64,000 nucleotides of DNA from Nitratireductor sp. B36 (GCF_020833685.1 NZ_JACKZY010000003.1:758997-822996), one strand, 5' to 3'; shown: positions 1 to 9,131, counted from the first letter of the stretch. Program-made: numbers and translations. The notes: generated by a model from the letters alone, not told the origin.

Positions 1-398
1 CGCTCGACATGGCACAAAAGGCCGCTCAAGCTGCACTCGAGGCCTGCGCTGCCGAAGGTTATGCGGTGAGCGTTGCCGTGGTGGAACGAAGCGGTGCGAC
101 CAAGGTGCTGGTGAAAGCGGACAATTCAGGCCCGCACACGACTGGCAGCAGTGTCGGCAAGGCCTTCAGCTCTGCAAGTCTTGGCCGCGACACGGCGGGT
201 CTGGCGAATTTCATTGGCGAGAACCCGCAGAATGACGGCCTGCGCGACATGGACTCCCGCCTGGTCATCCAGGCCGGTGGTCTTCCTGTGCGCATCGGCG
301 GCGCGTTGGTGGCGGGCATCGGTGTTGGCGGTGCGCCCTCGGGCGACATTGACGCGACCTGCGCCCGCGCGGGTCTCGACGCCATCGGCGCCGAATAA
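1..398 (+). CDS. GlcG/HbpS-like heme-binding family protein (5' end outside window)
   Basis: The visible part encodes about 132 residues in the compact alpha/beta GlcG/HbpS (DUF336) fold. Family-typical stretches are VSVAVVERSG near the start, a central KAFSSAS segment and a glycine-rich GGALVAGIGVGG near the C terminus. The reading frame is open to the first base of the window (Leu-Asp precede the first Met), and family members often carry a longer N terminus or signal peptide, so the true start is probably upstream. Family members bind heme or are accessory proteins of oxidation pathways, and the exact role here is unknown. It converges on the amine oxidase gene and is separated from it by a hairpin terminator. 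Confidence 0.7.
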   Translation, partial: LDMAQKAAQAALEACAAEGYAVSVAVVERSGATKVLVKADNSGPHTTGSSVGKAFSSASLGRDTAGLANFIGENPQNDGLRDMDSRLVIQAGGLPVRIGGALVAGIGVGGAPSGDIDATCARAGLDAIGAE

Positions 399-422
399 TA
401 ACCCATACGAGCTGAACAAAAG

Positions 423-449
423 AGGCGCGGCCTTTCGGTCGCGCCTTTT
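423..449. terminator. Bidirectional intrinsic terminator
   Basis: Ten-base arms AGGCGCGGCC and GGTCGCGCCT (one G-U pair) flank a TTTC loop. TTTT follows on the plus strand and CTTTTG on the minus strand. It lies between two convergent genes ending at 398 and 474, so it can serve both. Confidence 0.8.
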
Positions 450-473
450 CTCTCTTCTGCGTTCGGTCTCAGC

Positions 474-2459
474 CTAGTTCGGCAGACGCACGGTAAGGGC
501 TGGGTTGTGCGGGAAAAAGTTGTAGGGCTTTAAAGTAATGCCCTTCCACATGGTCGACATGACCGGCCAGTCTTCCATCTGCGGCACGTGGTGGAAGCCC
601 ATCGTGTACCAGGTCACGATGTCGGTGTTGTCGATGCTGCGATCCTGCTTCACCCATTCGGCCAAAGTGTCCGAACCGTCGCTCTGGAACGCATACTCGC
701 CGCCGGCATAGCGTTCGGCTGCGGCATAGGGGGTGTTCCAGAATGTGTAGTCGATATAGGCGTTGCGTTTCGCCGGCATGTCGTTTTCGGTGTCGAGCGG
801 GCTGTATGCGACGCTGTTCTGCGGCAGAATCATGTAGCCCGGAGCATGACCGACGCCGATCTTCCGGCTCATGTTCATGATGTGGTACATGGCCGGCGTT
901 GCCGGATTGACCCGGTAGCGTGCCTCCATCTCCGTCTTTGGCATCTCCGCTTTCGTCACCCACATGGACCGACGGGGCAGATCGTCTGCGACCTCGCCTT
1001 TCACAAGGCCAGTGCGCATGAAGACGTTGTCCTGGCCATCAATGTCGAAATCGAGCCGGAAGTTGAAGAAGTGGTCATGATTTGGCGCGACGAGATTCGG
1101 CACGATGAGTGTGCCGTAACGGGTTTCCTGCTCGGCCGTTGCGTCCGCCATAGAGGTAGAGGCCGCACCTTTTACCGCATCAAGACCCGTCGCACCGACC
1201 ATCACGCGGATGCGGCCATTCTGCTCGAACACATAGTCGATGAGATAGTCGTAATTGCCGACCTGTGAGGCGGAACGGACCACGAGCTCGTTTGCCGGGC
1301 GACCTTCTGCCGGCACGGCCTGATCCTCGCTCTGGGCGAAGATCTCGTAGTGCCGCCATGCGGGGTCGCCGATATTGCGCTCGAAGATGCAGAGCGCATC
1401 CGGGATCTCGATCGGATTGCCCATATCGTCATGCACGGTGGCGGGCAGGAAGCGGGCGTAGGAGGGGCAGTCGACACCCGCCCTGAGCGGGCTTAAGAAG
1501 ATGCCGAACCCATATTCGCCGCTGTCCATATAGGTGCGCCAATACCAGCCCTTGTCCGGGTCCATGTAGGGCACGAAGACTTCCGACAGATGGGCCTGAT
1601 AGAGCACCGAGCGCCATGTATCGCGGTCGTTCACCTCTATGTTGGACAAGACGACGCCGGGGCGCTTGTCGACGCGCCAGCGGAAACGCCACATGTCCCA
1701 GTTCACCATGCTGCCATCAATGGTGAAGTTGGGCTCGCCTTCCTGGCGCAGGACTGCGGGATTGCTCTTGGTCCGCAGGGAGCCAGTGCGGGCCTCCACC
1801 TCTTCTTCGGTGTAGCCCCAGGCATCCTGCGGCACTGGAAGGACACCAGTGTCGATAACCTCGACGACAGACTTGCCCGCGAGATCGACAACGGCATAGA
1901 GCCCCTCGATGGGCTTGGCGTAGAAGTTGGAACCGGTCGGATTGACGTAGCAGGGTACCTTCATGAGGCGCTGGCCGGCTTCCGCCTCGATGTCGAAGGA
2001 ACCGGCTGTGAGCGGCAGGCAGAAGACGTCATCCGGCTTGAGCTCGCGCTTTGCCAGCGCTGCGACAAAAGTTTCGTCAGAGAGCGCCAGATCCATGGCA
2101 CCGATGAACTCTTCAAGCAGGACCATATGCTGGCCGCCAATGGGGCCGAAATCGCTGATTTCACCGGAAACCAGATCGACCTCGGCCTTGTAGGTGTCGT
2201 TGCCGGAAATCACATGGACGGTGGCGGCGCGGGGGCCTTCATCGCCTTCCTTCCAGGCAAGCACATCGGCCTTTTCGGGTTCTTTCAGTTCAATCAGGGG
2301 AAAACGGGCTTCGTCGGAAATCCGATCATCGGACTTCATGATGGTGACGACCTCGGCGATCTCTTCTTTCGAGAGGCCATCCAGCGGATGGGCGAGTGCG
2401 CCACCACATAAGGCGGTGAGCGCGAGGGCTGCGCATGTGGTCGATAAGTGTCTTCTCAT
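474..2459 (-). CDS. tynA: Copper-containing primary amine oxidase, periplasmic (TynA-like)
   Basis: Oxidises primary amines to aldehydes with release of ammonia and hydrogen peroxide, using copper and a self-made topaquinone (TPQ). The 661-residue protein has a signal peptide at about 1-23, so it is exported. The catalytic set is intact: the TPQ motif N402-Y403-D-Y405 with Tyr403 as precursor, the probable catalytic base Asp312 in MDSGEY, and copper ligands His461, His463 (HDH) and His624 in GFHHVPQMEDWPVM. The start has a strong AGGAGGAG ribosome site. It follows the aldehyde dehydrogenase gene by 28 bp on the same strand, and a FeaR-like regulator lies just upstream, reproducing the gene content of E. 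coli tynA-feaB-feaR. The substrate (phenethylamine, tyramine or other) cannot be read from sequence. Confidence 0.9.
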   Translation of the reverse strand: MRRHLSTTCAALALTALCGGALAHPLDGLSKEEIAEVVTIMKSDDRISDEARFPLIELKEPEKADVLAWKEGDEGPRAATVHVISGNDTYKAEVDLVSGEISDFGPIGGQHMVLLEEFIGAMDLALSDETFVAALAKRELKPDDVFCLPLTAGSFDIEAEAGQRLMKVPCYVNPTGSNFYAKPIEGLYAVVDLAGKSVVEVIDTGVLPVPQDAWGYTEEEVEARTGSLRTKSNPAVLRQEGEPNFTIDGSMVNWDMWRFRWRVDKRPGVVLSNIEVNDRDTWRSVLYQAHLSEVFVPYMDPDKGWYWRTYMDSGEYGFGIFLSPLRAGVDCPSYARFLPATVHDDMGNPIEIPDALCIFERNIGDPAWRHYEIFAQSEDQAVPAEGRPANELVVRSASQVGNYDYLIDYVFEQNGRIRVMVGATGLDAVKGAASTSMADATAEQETRYGTLIVPNLVAPNHDHFFNFRLDFDIDGQDNVFMRTGLVKGEVADDLPRRSMWVTKAEMPKTEMEARYRVNPATPAMYHIMNMSRKIGVGHAPGYMILPQNSVAYSPLDTENDMPAKRNAYIDYTFWNTPYAAAERYAGGEYAFQSDGSDTLAEWVKQDRSIDNTDIVTWYTMGFHHVPQMEDWPVMSTMWKGITLKPYNFFPHNPALTVRLPN

Positions 2460-2487
2460 GTTATCTGCTCCTCCTGTGTCCCGGTTG

Positions 2488-3903
2488 TCACATGATGATG
2501 GTCTGGCCGACCGTATTTTCCATCAGCCCCGCCTCGGCGAATTGTACGCCGACCCCTGATTGCTTGATGCCACCGAATGGCGCGTTGGGCTGGATCATGC
2601 CATGCTTGTTGATCCACGCGGTGCCGCATTCGAGCTTCAGGGCCAGCGCCTTTGCGCGCTCGGTGTCCTGAGACCAGACCGAACCGCCAAGCCCGTTCGG
2701 ATTGTCATTGGCACGGGCGATCACGGCCTCGACATCACTATAGCGGATGATCGGCAAGACGGGACCGAACTGCTCCTCATCGACGAGGCGCATGCCGTGC
2801 TCGGCATCGGCGACGATGGTCGCGGGATAGAAATACCCGTTGCCGCCAGATGGTGCACCTCCGGTAAGGATGCGGGCACCTTGTGCTTTCGCTTCTTCCA
2901 CCAGCTCCTTCACGCGCTCGAACTGCATCGCGTTCTGGACGGGGCCGAGAGCGACGCCCTCCTGCCGCCCGTCGCCCATGGGGATGGCCTCGGCGAGGCC
3001 GGCAAGCGCATCGCACACCGCATCATAAATGCTCTCATGCACATAGAGCCGCTTGATGCAGGCGCAGGTCTGGCCGTTGTTCAAAAACGCGCCCCAGAAG
3101 AGCCCTTCGGCAATGGCTTGCGGGTCGATATCGGGCAGCACGATCGCGGCGTCATTGCCGCCCAGCTCAAGCGTGAGGCGCTTCACGGTTTCGGCGGCCG
3201 AGGCCATGATCTTGCGGCCGGTTCCGGTGGAGCCGGTGAACACCATCTTGTCTATGTCGGGATGGGCTGACATGGCCGCGCCGATTTCATCTGCGCCGCA
3301 GACGATGTTGACCACGCCGGCCGGCAGCACCCGATTGATGAGCTCGACGAAACGGATCGTGGCGAGCGGCGTGTTGGGCGAGGGCTTGATGACCACGCAA
3401 TTGCCGGCGCGCACGGCAGGAATGATGTGCCAGGCGGCAATGAGCACCGGGAAATTCCACGGGGTGATGGAGCCAACCACGCCGATGGGTTTGCGATGGA
3501 CCTCCACGCGCCCCTCATTGTTGTCCTGCAGGACGGAGACGGGCAGATCGAGGCCGGCGGTGTGGCGGGTCCATGCGGCGGCGGCGCCGATTTCCCATTG
3601 CGAGCCAAAGCCGCCGATGGGTTTGCCCTGTTCGGCGGTGAGCAACGGAGCAAGCTCGGGAATGCTCTGCTCGACGAGGTCGGCAATCTTCAGGCAGGCT
3701 GCCTTGCGCTCTTCATCGCTGGTTGCGGCCCAGCCGGGAAAGGCAGCGCGAGCGGCTTTGACGGCATCGTCCAAGTCGGAGCGTGTGCCGAGCGGCATGT
3801 GGCCGACAGGTGCGCCGGTTGCCGGATCGAGCACTGGCTGTGCCTCGGTGGCTGGTGCAGCCCGCCCATTGATGATGTTGTGAAACCGTGCCGTATCGGC
3901 CAT
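2488..3903 (-). CDS. NAD(P)-dependent aldehyde dehydrogenase, FeaB-like
   Basis: A 471-residue aldehyde dehydrogenase, full length for the superfamily. Visible motifs are TPWN (Asn150), the cofactor-binding VIKPS (Lys173), FTGSTGTGRKI, the general base Glu246 in LELGGND and the catalytic Cys280 in NNGQTC. It should oxidise the aldehyde made by the adjacent amine oxidase to the carboxylic acid. It lacks a signal peptide and is therefore cytoplasmic, whereas the amine oxidase is exported, so the aldehyde must cross the inner membrane. The placement with the oxidase and a FeaR-like regulator suggests phenylacetaldehyde dehydrogenase (FeaB) activity, but betaine- or succinate-semialdehyde-type substrates cannot be excluded. 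Confidence 0.85.
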   Translation of the reverse strand: MADTARFHNIINGRAAPATEAQPVLDPATGAPVGHMPLGTRSDLDDAVKAARAAFPGWAATSDEERKAACLKIADLVEQSIPELAPLLTAEQGKPIGGFGSQWEIGAAAAWTRHTAGLDLPVSVLQDNNEGRVEVHRKPIGVVGSITPWNFPVLIAAWHIIPAVRAGNCVVIKPSPNTPLATIRFVELINRVLPAGVVNIVCGADEIGAAMSAHPDIDKMVFTGSTGTGRKIMASAAETVKRLTLELGGNDAAIVLPDIDPQAIAEGLFWGAFLNNGQTCACIKRLYVHESIYDAVCDALAGLAEAIPMGDGRQEGVALGPVQNAMQFERVKELVEEAKAQGARILTGGAPSGGNGYFYPATIVADAEHGMRLVDEEQFGPVLPIIRYSDVEAVIARANDNPNGLGGSVWSQDTERAKALALKLECGTAWINKHGMIQPNAPFGGIKQSGVGVQFAEAGLMENTVGQTIIM

Positions 3904-3985
3904 TGTTTTCCTCCTCCCGACAGCGCCGCTTTCCAGGCGGCATCAATCGGTCATAGTGGAGGCGCATCAGGCCAACGGTCTTGGA

Positions 3986-4954
3986 CTATTGCGTCGGGTT
4001 CTTGGCCGATGACGTCGCTGCATGCAGGCGGTATTCGCCGGGTGGGACCCTGAAACGCGCCCGGAACTGGCGATTGAAATAGGACAGGTCATTGAAGCCG
4101 GCATCGAATGCAATGCTGGAAATCCGCTCCGAGGTGCCTGCATATTTCTGGCCCGTGAGGCGGTCGCAGACATAATCGAGCCGTGTGCTGATCAGGCAAT
4201 CCGACAATGAGGAGCCCGCAGCCTGAAACCGGCGCTGCAGAGCGCGCAGGCTCACCCCCATTGCCGAGGCAACGCTCGCCGGGGTGCATTCAGGATCGCG
4301 GAAGCGCTGGCGGATAAAGGCGCGCGCCTTGGCGACAAGCAGCTCATCGCTTGTGCGAGAGGAAGCAAGGCTGCCGGCTTCAAGCCCGCACAGATAGGCC
4401 CCCATCAGATTGAAGAACGCTTCGCCGATGAAATGTTGCTGGGCGGCTGCATCTTCCGCATTCACAAGCCGGTCGATGGTGGCGCGAAGGGCCATGCCGA
4501 TCTCGGTGGAACCGGGGATCGGACAACCGCCGAGTGCTGCCGTACCAAAACGGTGCGCGAATTCGGAACGGTTCAGATGGACGGAGTATTGCAGGCTGCC
4601 GCTATCGCCATAGAGAAAGCGCGAGGGATAGGCCGAATCGATCATGATGAAGTCGCCTGGTGCCAGACGCACATCGGCATCCCCCTGACGCATGACCGAG
4701 TGTCCCGACTTTTGCAGGACGAGAAAGAGGTGCTCGGCGGAATCCTGACGGATGCAGCGCCAGTCCCGGTTGATGCGTGCAGCGCTGTTGCGCACCACGG
4801 CGACTGCGAGCGCCTGACGTTGCTTCAAGGTGATGAGGCCGCGCATGTCGCGCGCGCCCTCTGGCGGCGACACCAGAAACTGCCCGCAAACATTGCGCAC
4901 ACCAGCCTGAAAAGCATCGAGCGATGTCAGGCTGTTTGTCTCGTCAGACAGCAT
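3986..4954 (-). CDS. AraC-family transcriptional regulator, FeaR-like
   Basis: A 322-residue regulator with an N-terminal AraC-binding-like sensor domain (about residues 40-190) and a C-terminal double helix-turn-helix AraC domain (about 215-315). The latter contains SVASAMGVSLRALQRRF and the second-helix region IAFDAGFNDLSYFNRQF. The size and two-domain layout match FeaR, the E. coli activator of the amine oxidase and aldehyde dehydrogenase genes. It lies 82 bp upstream of the aldehyde dehydrogenase gene on the same strand, so control of these genes is the natural inference. Other AraC_binding_2 regulators share this architecture, and the effector is unknown. Confidence 0.8.
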   Translation of the reverse strand: MLSDETNSLTSLDAFQAGVRNVCGQFLVSPPEGARDMRGLITLKQRQALAVAVVRNSAARINRDWRCIRQDSAEHLFLVLQKSGHSVMRQGDADVRLAPGDFIMIDSAYPSRFLYGDSGSLQYSVHLNRSEFAHRFGTAALGGCPIPGSTEIGMALRATIDRLVNAEDAAAQQHFIGEAFFNLMGAYLCGLEAGSLASSRTSDELLVAKARAFIRQRFRDPECTPASVASAMGVSLRALQRRFQAAGSSLSDCLISTRLDYVCDRLTGQKYAGTSERISSIAFDAGFNDLSYFNRQFRARFRVPPGEYRLHAATSSAKNPTQ

Positions 4955-5052
4955 AAATCTCCTCCCGCCCTGTTCTGTGTTCCATGCAGATAAGGGCGGG
5001 GGGAAGCGTAATCAGCTTTCACCGGCTCGGCAAGCCGGCGGCTTGACCAGTC

Positions 5053-7131
5053 TCAGGAAGAAGAGGGACTTTCCTGCCTGCGGACCATCATCTGCCGCAG
5101 GAACACCGGTAGAACCATGACCGCCCCAGCCAATGTGGCGTAAAGATCCGGAGCGACAAACAGGATGGCAGCGAAGGCAAGAAGTAGCCGCTCATAGACG
5201 CGTAGCGGTGCAAAGAGCCAACTGGTGAAGGCTGCCGAGAGCATCCAGATGCCCAGCATTGCGCCGATCGTTGCAAGGAAAAACTCGTTCCAGGTGAAAC
5301 TGTCAGTGACAAGCAGCATGGAAGGCGAAAAGACGAAGACGAAAGGCACCAGCGCCTTGCCCATGCCCAACCGGAAGGCCGTGTTTCCGGCCTTGAAGGC
5401 GTTCGCGCCGGCAATGCCGGCCGCGGCGTAGGCTGCGAGTGCAACCGGCGGCGTGATGTCTGCCAGAACGCCGAAATAGAACACGAAGAAATGGGCCACG
5501 ATGGGCTCGACGCCGAGCAGGCTGAGAATGGGGGCCGCGACCGCGATCATGATGAGGTAATTGGCCGTGGTGGGAATGCCGCAGCCCATCAACACGCAGA
5601 CGATGGCCGTCATGATGAGCGTGAAGAGCAGGGTGAGCGTGGCGACGCTGAAGAGCTCGAAGGGCAGGAAGGCGAGGCTGTCTGCCACGCTCTGCGCCCA
5701 GCCAGCAGCAACCGAAGTGACCATATAAGCGATCTTGAAGCCGACGCCGGTGAGCGTGACGACGCCGATAATCACGCCGACGAGGGCGGCAGCTGCCGTG
5801 ACGGAAAGCGAATATTTCGCGCCGACCACGAAGCCTTCCCAGGTCTCGCGAATGCTTTCGGTAATGGCCGTTTTCACATCGTGGCGCAGGAAATTCTGAA
5901 TGACGAGCACGAGCAGACAAGCCGTGATGCCCCAGAAGGCAGCCAGATAGGGGGTTTTGCCAGAGAGAAGGATGGCAACCAGCACGAAGAGCGGGAGCGT
6001 GGTGAGCCAGCCCGCCTTGAAGACCGTCCAGGCGACCGGCAGCTCATCCTTGGTGAGGCCACGCAGGCCACGGCGGCGCGCCTCAAGATGCACCTGCACC
6101 AGAACGCCGAAGAAGTGCATGAAGGCGGGCACCAGCGCGGCGGTCAGGATGGTGGTGAGCGGCACGCCCAGATATTCGATCATCAGGAAGGCAACCGCGC
6201 CCATGACGGGGGGCGTGATCTGGCCGCCGGTGGAGCTTGCCGCCTCGACGGCTGCCGCGAAGTGGCGTGGATAGCCGATGCGGATCATTGCAGGGATGGT
6301 GAGCGAGCCTGTCGTGACCGTGTTGGCGATGGATGAACCGGAGATCGAGCCGAGCATGGCGGAGGAGAGCACGGACACTTTGGCGGGGCCGCCGGAATAG
6401 CGGCCGGCAAGAGCCGATGCGAGATCGATGAAAAGCTGCCCGAGGCCGATACGGGTGGCGAGCACACCGAACAGAACGAAATGGAATACATAGGTGGAGA
6501 TGACGCCGAGCGCCGTGCCATAAATGCCCTGGCTGGTCAGGTATAGATGGTTGACGATGTTGTCCCAGCTCGCGCCCGGATGGGCAAGGATACCAGGCAT
6601 CGACTGGCCGAAATATGCATATGCGATGAAAAGCAGGGCAATGACGGGCAGGGGCCAACCCATGGCACGCCGCGTCGCTTCAAGCAGCACTGCGATCAGC
6701 ACGGTGCCCATCACGACATCGATGGGCAGCGGATCGCCGACGCGGAAGGCCAGCTCGTTAAAAATCCAGGGAACATAAAGCGCCGATACAGCGCCCGCGA
6801 TGGCGAAGATCCAGTCGAGAACGGGAAGCCCAAGCGGGTAGAGCAACCCGCGGCGGGGTTCGCGCGGCTGATGCCATGCGGCAAAGAAGACAAAAATCAG
6901 GGCGAGGGTGAAGGCCAGATGCAGACCGCGATGGGTGGTGGCCTGCGGGATGCCATATCCCGATGTGTAATAATGATAGCAAGAGAGAATGAAGAGGGCA
7001 CCGCCGGCCACCCAGCCGAGCAGTGACGGCAGAGGTCTGAAGCGGACTTCGGAATCGAACTGCTCTTCAAGCGCCTTCATTTCCTCTTCGGTCAGCGCTT
7101 CGGCACGATCGGTATCAGGTGAATGGGCCAT
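5053..7131 (-). CDS. TRAP transporter fused permease (4TM + 12TM, DctQM type)
   Basis: A 692-residue, very hydrophobic protein. It has an N-terminal small-subunit-like four-helix part (about residues 35-160) fused to the large DctM-like part with about 12 helices. TRAP-like stretches include SGSSIANTVTTGS and GCGIPTTANYLIM. Fused permeases of this length are typical partners of TAXI-type solute receptors, and one is encoded 114 bp upstream on the same strand. It would use a sodium or proton gradient to import the receptor's ligand. Its position directly upstream of the FeaR-like regulator and amine oxidation genes links it to amine or aryl-acid metabolism, but no substrate can be assigned from sequence. 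Confidence 0.9.
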   Translation of the reverse strand: MAHSPDTDRAEALTEEEMKALEEQFDSEVRFRPLPSLLGWVAGGALFILSCYHYYTSGYGIPQATTHRGLHLAFTLALIFVFFAAWHQPREPRRGLLYPLGLPVLDWIFAIAGAVSALYVPWIFNELAFRVGDPLPIDVVMGTVLIAVLLEATRRAMGWPLPVIALLFIAYAYFGQSMPGILAHPGASWDNIVNHLYLTSQGIYGTALGVISTYVFHFVLFGVLATRIGLGQLFIDLASALAGRYSGGPAKVSVLSSAMLGSISGSSIANTVTTGSLTIPAMIRIGYPRHFAAAVEAASSTGGQITPPVMGAVAFLMIEYLGVPLTTILTAALVPAFMHFFGVLVQVHLEARRRGLRGLTKDELPVAWTVFKAGWLTTLPLFVLVAILLSGKTPYLAAFWGITACLLVLVIQNFLRHDVKTAITESIRETWEGFVVGAKYSLSVTAAAALVGVIIGVVTLTGVGFKIAYMVTSVAAGWAQSVADSLAFLPFELFSVATLTLLFTLIMTAIVCVLMGCGIPTTANYLIMIAVAAPILSLLGVEPIVAHFFVFYFGVLADITPPVALAAYAAAGIAGANAFKAGNTAFRLGMGKALVPFVFVFSPSMLLVTDSFTWNEFFLATIGAMLGIWMLSAAFTSWLFAPLRVYERLLLAFAAILFVAPDLYATLAGAVMVLPVFLRQMMVRRQESPSSS

Positions 7132-7185
7132 CCTGCAAAGCCTCTCTGGACATCATCATAACTGCATTTCGATGGCGGATAGAGA

Positions 7186-7219
7186 TGGACCCGGCCTGTG
7201 ATCATACAGGTCGGGTCCA
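7186..7219 (-). repeat. Intercistronic hairpin between TRAP receptor and permease genes
   Basis: Arms TGGACCCGGCCTGT and ACAGGTCGGGTCCA form a 14-bp stem with one G-U pair and a 6-base loop. It lies between the receptor gene (ends at 7246) and the permease gene (starts at 7131). There is no clear U-tract on the minus strand, so it is more likely an mRNA-stabilising or attenuating structure that favours receptor expression than a full terminator. Confidence 0.6.
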
Positions 7220-7245
7220 TGAATCGTCATCGAGTTTTCTGAGCG

Positions 7246-8256
7246 TTATTCGCTCAGCACGCCCGCTTCGCGGTAAAACTTTTCCGCGCCCGGATGCAGC
7301 GGGATGCCCACACCGTCAAGCGCGGTTTCCTTGGTGATCTGACGGCCCTTAAGGTGGCCGGCATCGAGGAGTTTGCGGGTGTTGTCGTTCCACAGAGCCT
7401 TGGTGATCTCATAAATGAGTTCTTCAGGCTGATCCGCACTGGTGATCCACTGAGCACCGACGGAAAGGGTGGTCACGTCGCCGTCGACGCCTTCATAGGT
7501 GCCGCCGGGTACAGTGTTGGAGGCAAAGAAACCATGCTCGCCCGTGACCTTTGCTGCCTCATCGCCGGCGATGGAGACGAGCGTGATCTTGTGTTGGCTG
7601 GCGAGCTCGGCAATGGCGCCAGCGGGGAAGCCGCCAACGAAGAAGAAGGCGTCCATCGCGCCGTCGCGCATACGTTCCGCTGCCTGATCAGGTTTGAGGT
7701 AATGCGCTTCCACATCCTCCTCGGAAAGGCCGTAGGCGTTGAGAATGATGCGGGCGTCGACGAGGGTGCCGGAGCCCGGCTCATCGAGCGAGACGCGCTT
7801 GCCTTTCAGGTCATCCACGCTGTCGATGCCGCTTTCGGCGCTCGCCACAAGGTGAATGGTCTCCGGATAGAGATTGGCGATCGCGCGCAGCTTCTCGACC
7901 GGCTCACGGTCTTCCCAGATGCCGGTGCCGCTGTATGCCCAAGTGGCGACATCCGACTGCGAAAAGCCGGATTCGAGCGAACCGCCGGCAATTGCGTTCA
8001 CATTCGCCACCGAACCATTGGCCGAAAGTGCCGTGGCGATCAGGCCGGGCACACCGCAGGAGCCACCTTCCTCGCAGGGGCGGGAGCCGGGTGGGTTGGA
8101 GATCGCATTGGCGATGAGGCCGCCAATCGGGTAGTAGGTTCCGGCGGTGCCGCCGGTGCCGATGCGGAAAAACTGGGGCTGCTGTGCAAGGGCCATGCCG
8201 CTTGCGGCAATACCGCACAAAACCGCTCCAATAATCGCAAAACGCCGTCTGTTCAC
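7246..8256 (-). CDS. TAXI-family TRAP transporter solute-binding protein
   Basis: A 336-residue periplasmic receptor with an N-terminal signal peptide (about 1-24, ending GMALA). The diagnostic TAXI opening FRIGTGGTAGTYYPIGG follows shortly after. The rest shows the TAXI/NMT1-like binding fold, including LKGKRVSLDEPGSGT around residue 160. It delivers substrate to the fused permease encoded next. Known TAXI substrates are few (for example glutamate, 2-oxoglutarate), so the pairing with amine oxidation genes is informative but does not define a ligand. Confidence 0.88.
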   Translation of the reverse strand: MNRRRFAIIGAVLCGIAASGMALAQQPQFFRIGTGGTAGTYYPIGGLIANAISNPPGSRPCEEGGSCGVPGLIATALSANGSVANVNAIAGGSLESGFSQSDVATWAYSGTGIWEDREPVEKLRAIANLYPETIHLVASAESGIDSVDDLKGKRVSLDEPGSGTLVDARIILNAYGLSEEDVEAHYLKPDQAAERMRDGAMDAFFFVGGFPAGAIAELASQHKITLVSIAGDEAAKVTGEHGFFASNTVPGGTYEGVDGDVTTLSVGAQWITSADQPEELIYEITKALWNDNTRKLLDAGHLKGRQITKETALDGVGIPLHPGAEKFYREAGVLSE

Positions 8257-8340
8257 GGGATCCTCCCAGACAATAAGAATGAAACTCTCTATGAGCTAGC
8301 ATTCATTGTGCCAGCCATCAATCTTTGATGATAGCCCATT

Positions 8341-8358
8341 AATGTGTTCTATCACATT
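8341..8358. promoter_or_regulatory. Short inverted repeat upstream of the TAXI receptor gene
   Basis: Arms AATGTG and CACATT are separated by six bases, in the intergenic region between the divergent TAXI receptor and VOC genes. A second small dyad (ATCAA, three bases, TTGAT) lies just before it. They could be operators. The TGTG-N6-CACA spacing is two bases shorter than a CRP site, so no regulator is assigned. Confidence 0.3.
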
Positions 8359-8450
8359 TGCACCGGGACACCGCCTAGCCGGGTCTCGAACCGGAACAAT
8401 GGGACTTGCCCGCGCTGCAAGTCTCTGTGGAAGAGCGAATTGGAGGCAAT

Positions 8451-8846
8451 TTGGCCAAGTGCATTCACACCATGATCCGCGTCCTGAATGAGGAGAAATC
8501 GGTCGCGTTCTACAAGACTGCGTTCGGACTGGAGGTGGCCGATCGGTTCGATTTCGACGGTTTCACCCTTGTTTACCTGCGCAATGCGGAAGCCGATTTC
8601 GAAGTTGAGCTGACCGTCAACAAGGGACGGACTGAGCCTTATGAATTGGGTGACGGTTATGGCCATCTGGCGGTCGCCGTGGATGATCTCGATGCTGAGC
8701 ACGCCCGTTTCAAGGAGGCCGGCCTGAAGCCGCGCGACATCAAGGCATTCGAGCGCGAGGGCTCACTTCTCGCCCGCTTTTTCTTTGTCGAGGACCCTGA
8801 CGGGTACAAGATCGAAGTTTTGCAGAAGCACGGTCGCTATCGCTGA
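8451..8846 (+). CDS. VOC-superfamily protein, lactoylglutathione-lyase-like
   Basis: A glyoxalase-fold protein of 131 residues when read from the TTG at 8451. That TTG sits four bases after a GGAGG ribosome site (8442-8446), and the product then begins with the family-like (M)AKCIHTMIRVLNEEKSVAFY. An earlier in-frame TTG at 8406 would add 15 residues without a comparable site. The pattern (IHTMIRV, GYGHLAVAVDD, FFVEDPDGYKIEV) resembles GloA, which isomerises the methylglyoxal-glutathione hemithioacetal. Metal-ligand candidates include His at the start of IHTMIRV, a glutamate near the middle, His in GYGHLAV and Glu in KIEV. It appears to be a single-gene unit. Confidence 0.75.
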   Translation: MAKCIHTMIRVLNEEKSVAFYKTAFGLEVADRFDFDGFTLVYLRNAEADFEVELTVNKGRTEPYELGDGYGHLAVAVDDLDAEHARFKEAGLKPRDIKAFEREGSLLARFFFVEDPDGYKIEVLQKHGRYR

Positions 8847-9004
8847 GGGGAAAAGGGCCCGTCTGAGTGGCCCGCCCGCCCGCTCCCCGGCATCCAGAGC
8901 GGTTCACCGTTTCACGGAAGCGCTGCTCCGCTCAATCCATCAGTTTTCCCGCATTTGCGCGGACGTCAGGTGATCCCACCTGACTGCAAAATGCTCCAGA
9001 CAGC

Positions 9005-9028
9005 AAAAAGGCCCGGGAGACCCGAGCC
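9005..9028 (-). terminator. Intrinsic terminator of tRNA-Gly
   Basis: On the minus strand an eight-base stem (GGCTCGGG / CCCGGGCC, one mismatch) with a three-base loop is followed by TTTTT. It starts about 29 bases after the 3' end of the tRNA gene. Confidence 0.75.
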
Positions 9029-9056
9029 TGTAAGCCGTTCATGTCGCAAGGAAAAC

Positions 9057-9131
9057 TGGAGCGGGCGATGAGATTCGAACTCACGACCCCAACCTTGGCA
9101 AGGTTGTGCTCTACCCCTGAGCTACGCCCGC
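9057..9131 (-). tRNA. tRNA-Gly (anticodon GCC)
   Basis: The minus strand folds into a complete cloverleaf. The acceptor is GCGGGCG/CGCCCGC, the D-arm contains AGGGGTA, the anticodon stem CAACC/GGTTG holds the loop TTGCCAA (anticodon GCC), and the T-loop is TTCGAAT. The discriminator is T and CCA is encoded at 9059-9057. The body is 72 nt plus CCA. Confidence 0.96.

Noticed and set aside
8341-8358. CRP-like site TGTG-N6-CACA
   Set aside because: CRP/FNR-type sites need eight bases between TGTG and CACA; kept only as an unassigned dyad.
9086-9110. TTGGCA...TTGTGCT resembling a sigma-54 promoter
   Set aside because: It lies inside the tRNA-Gly anticodon arm and is explained by that gene.
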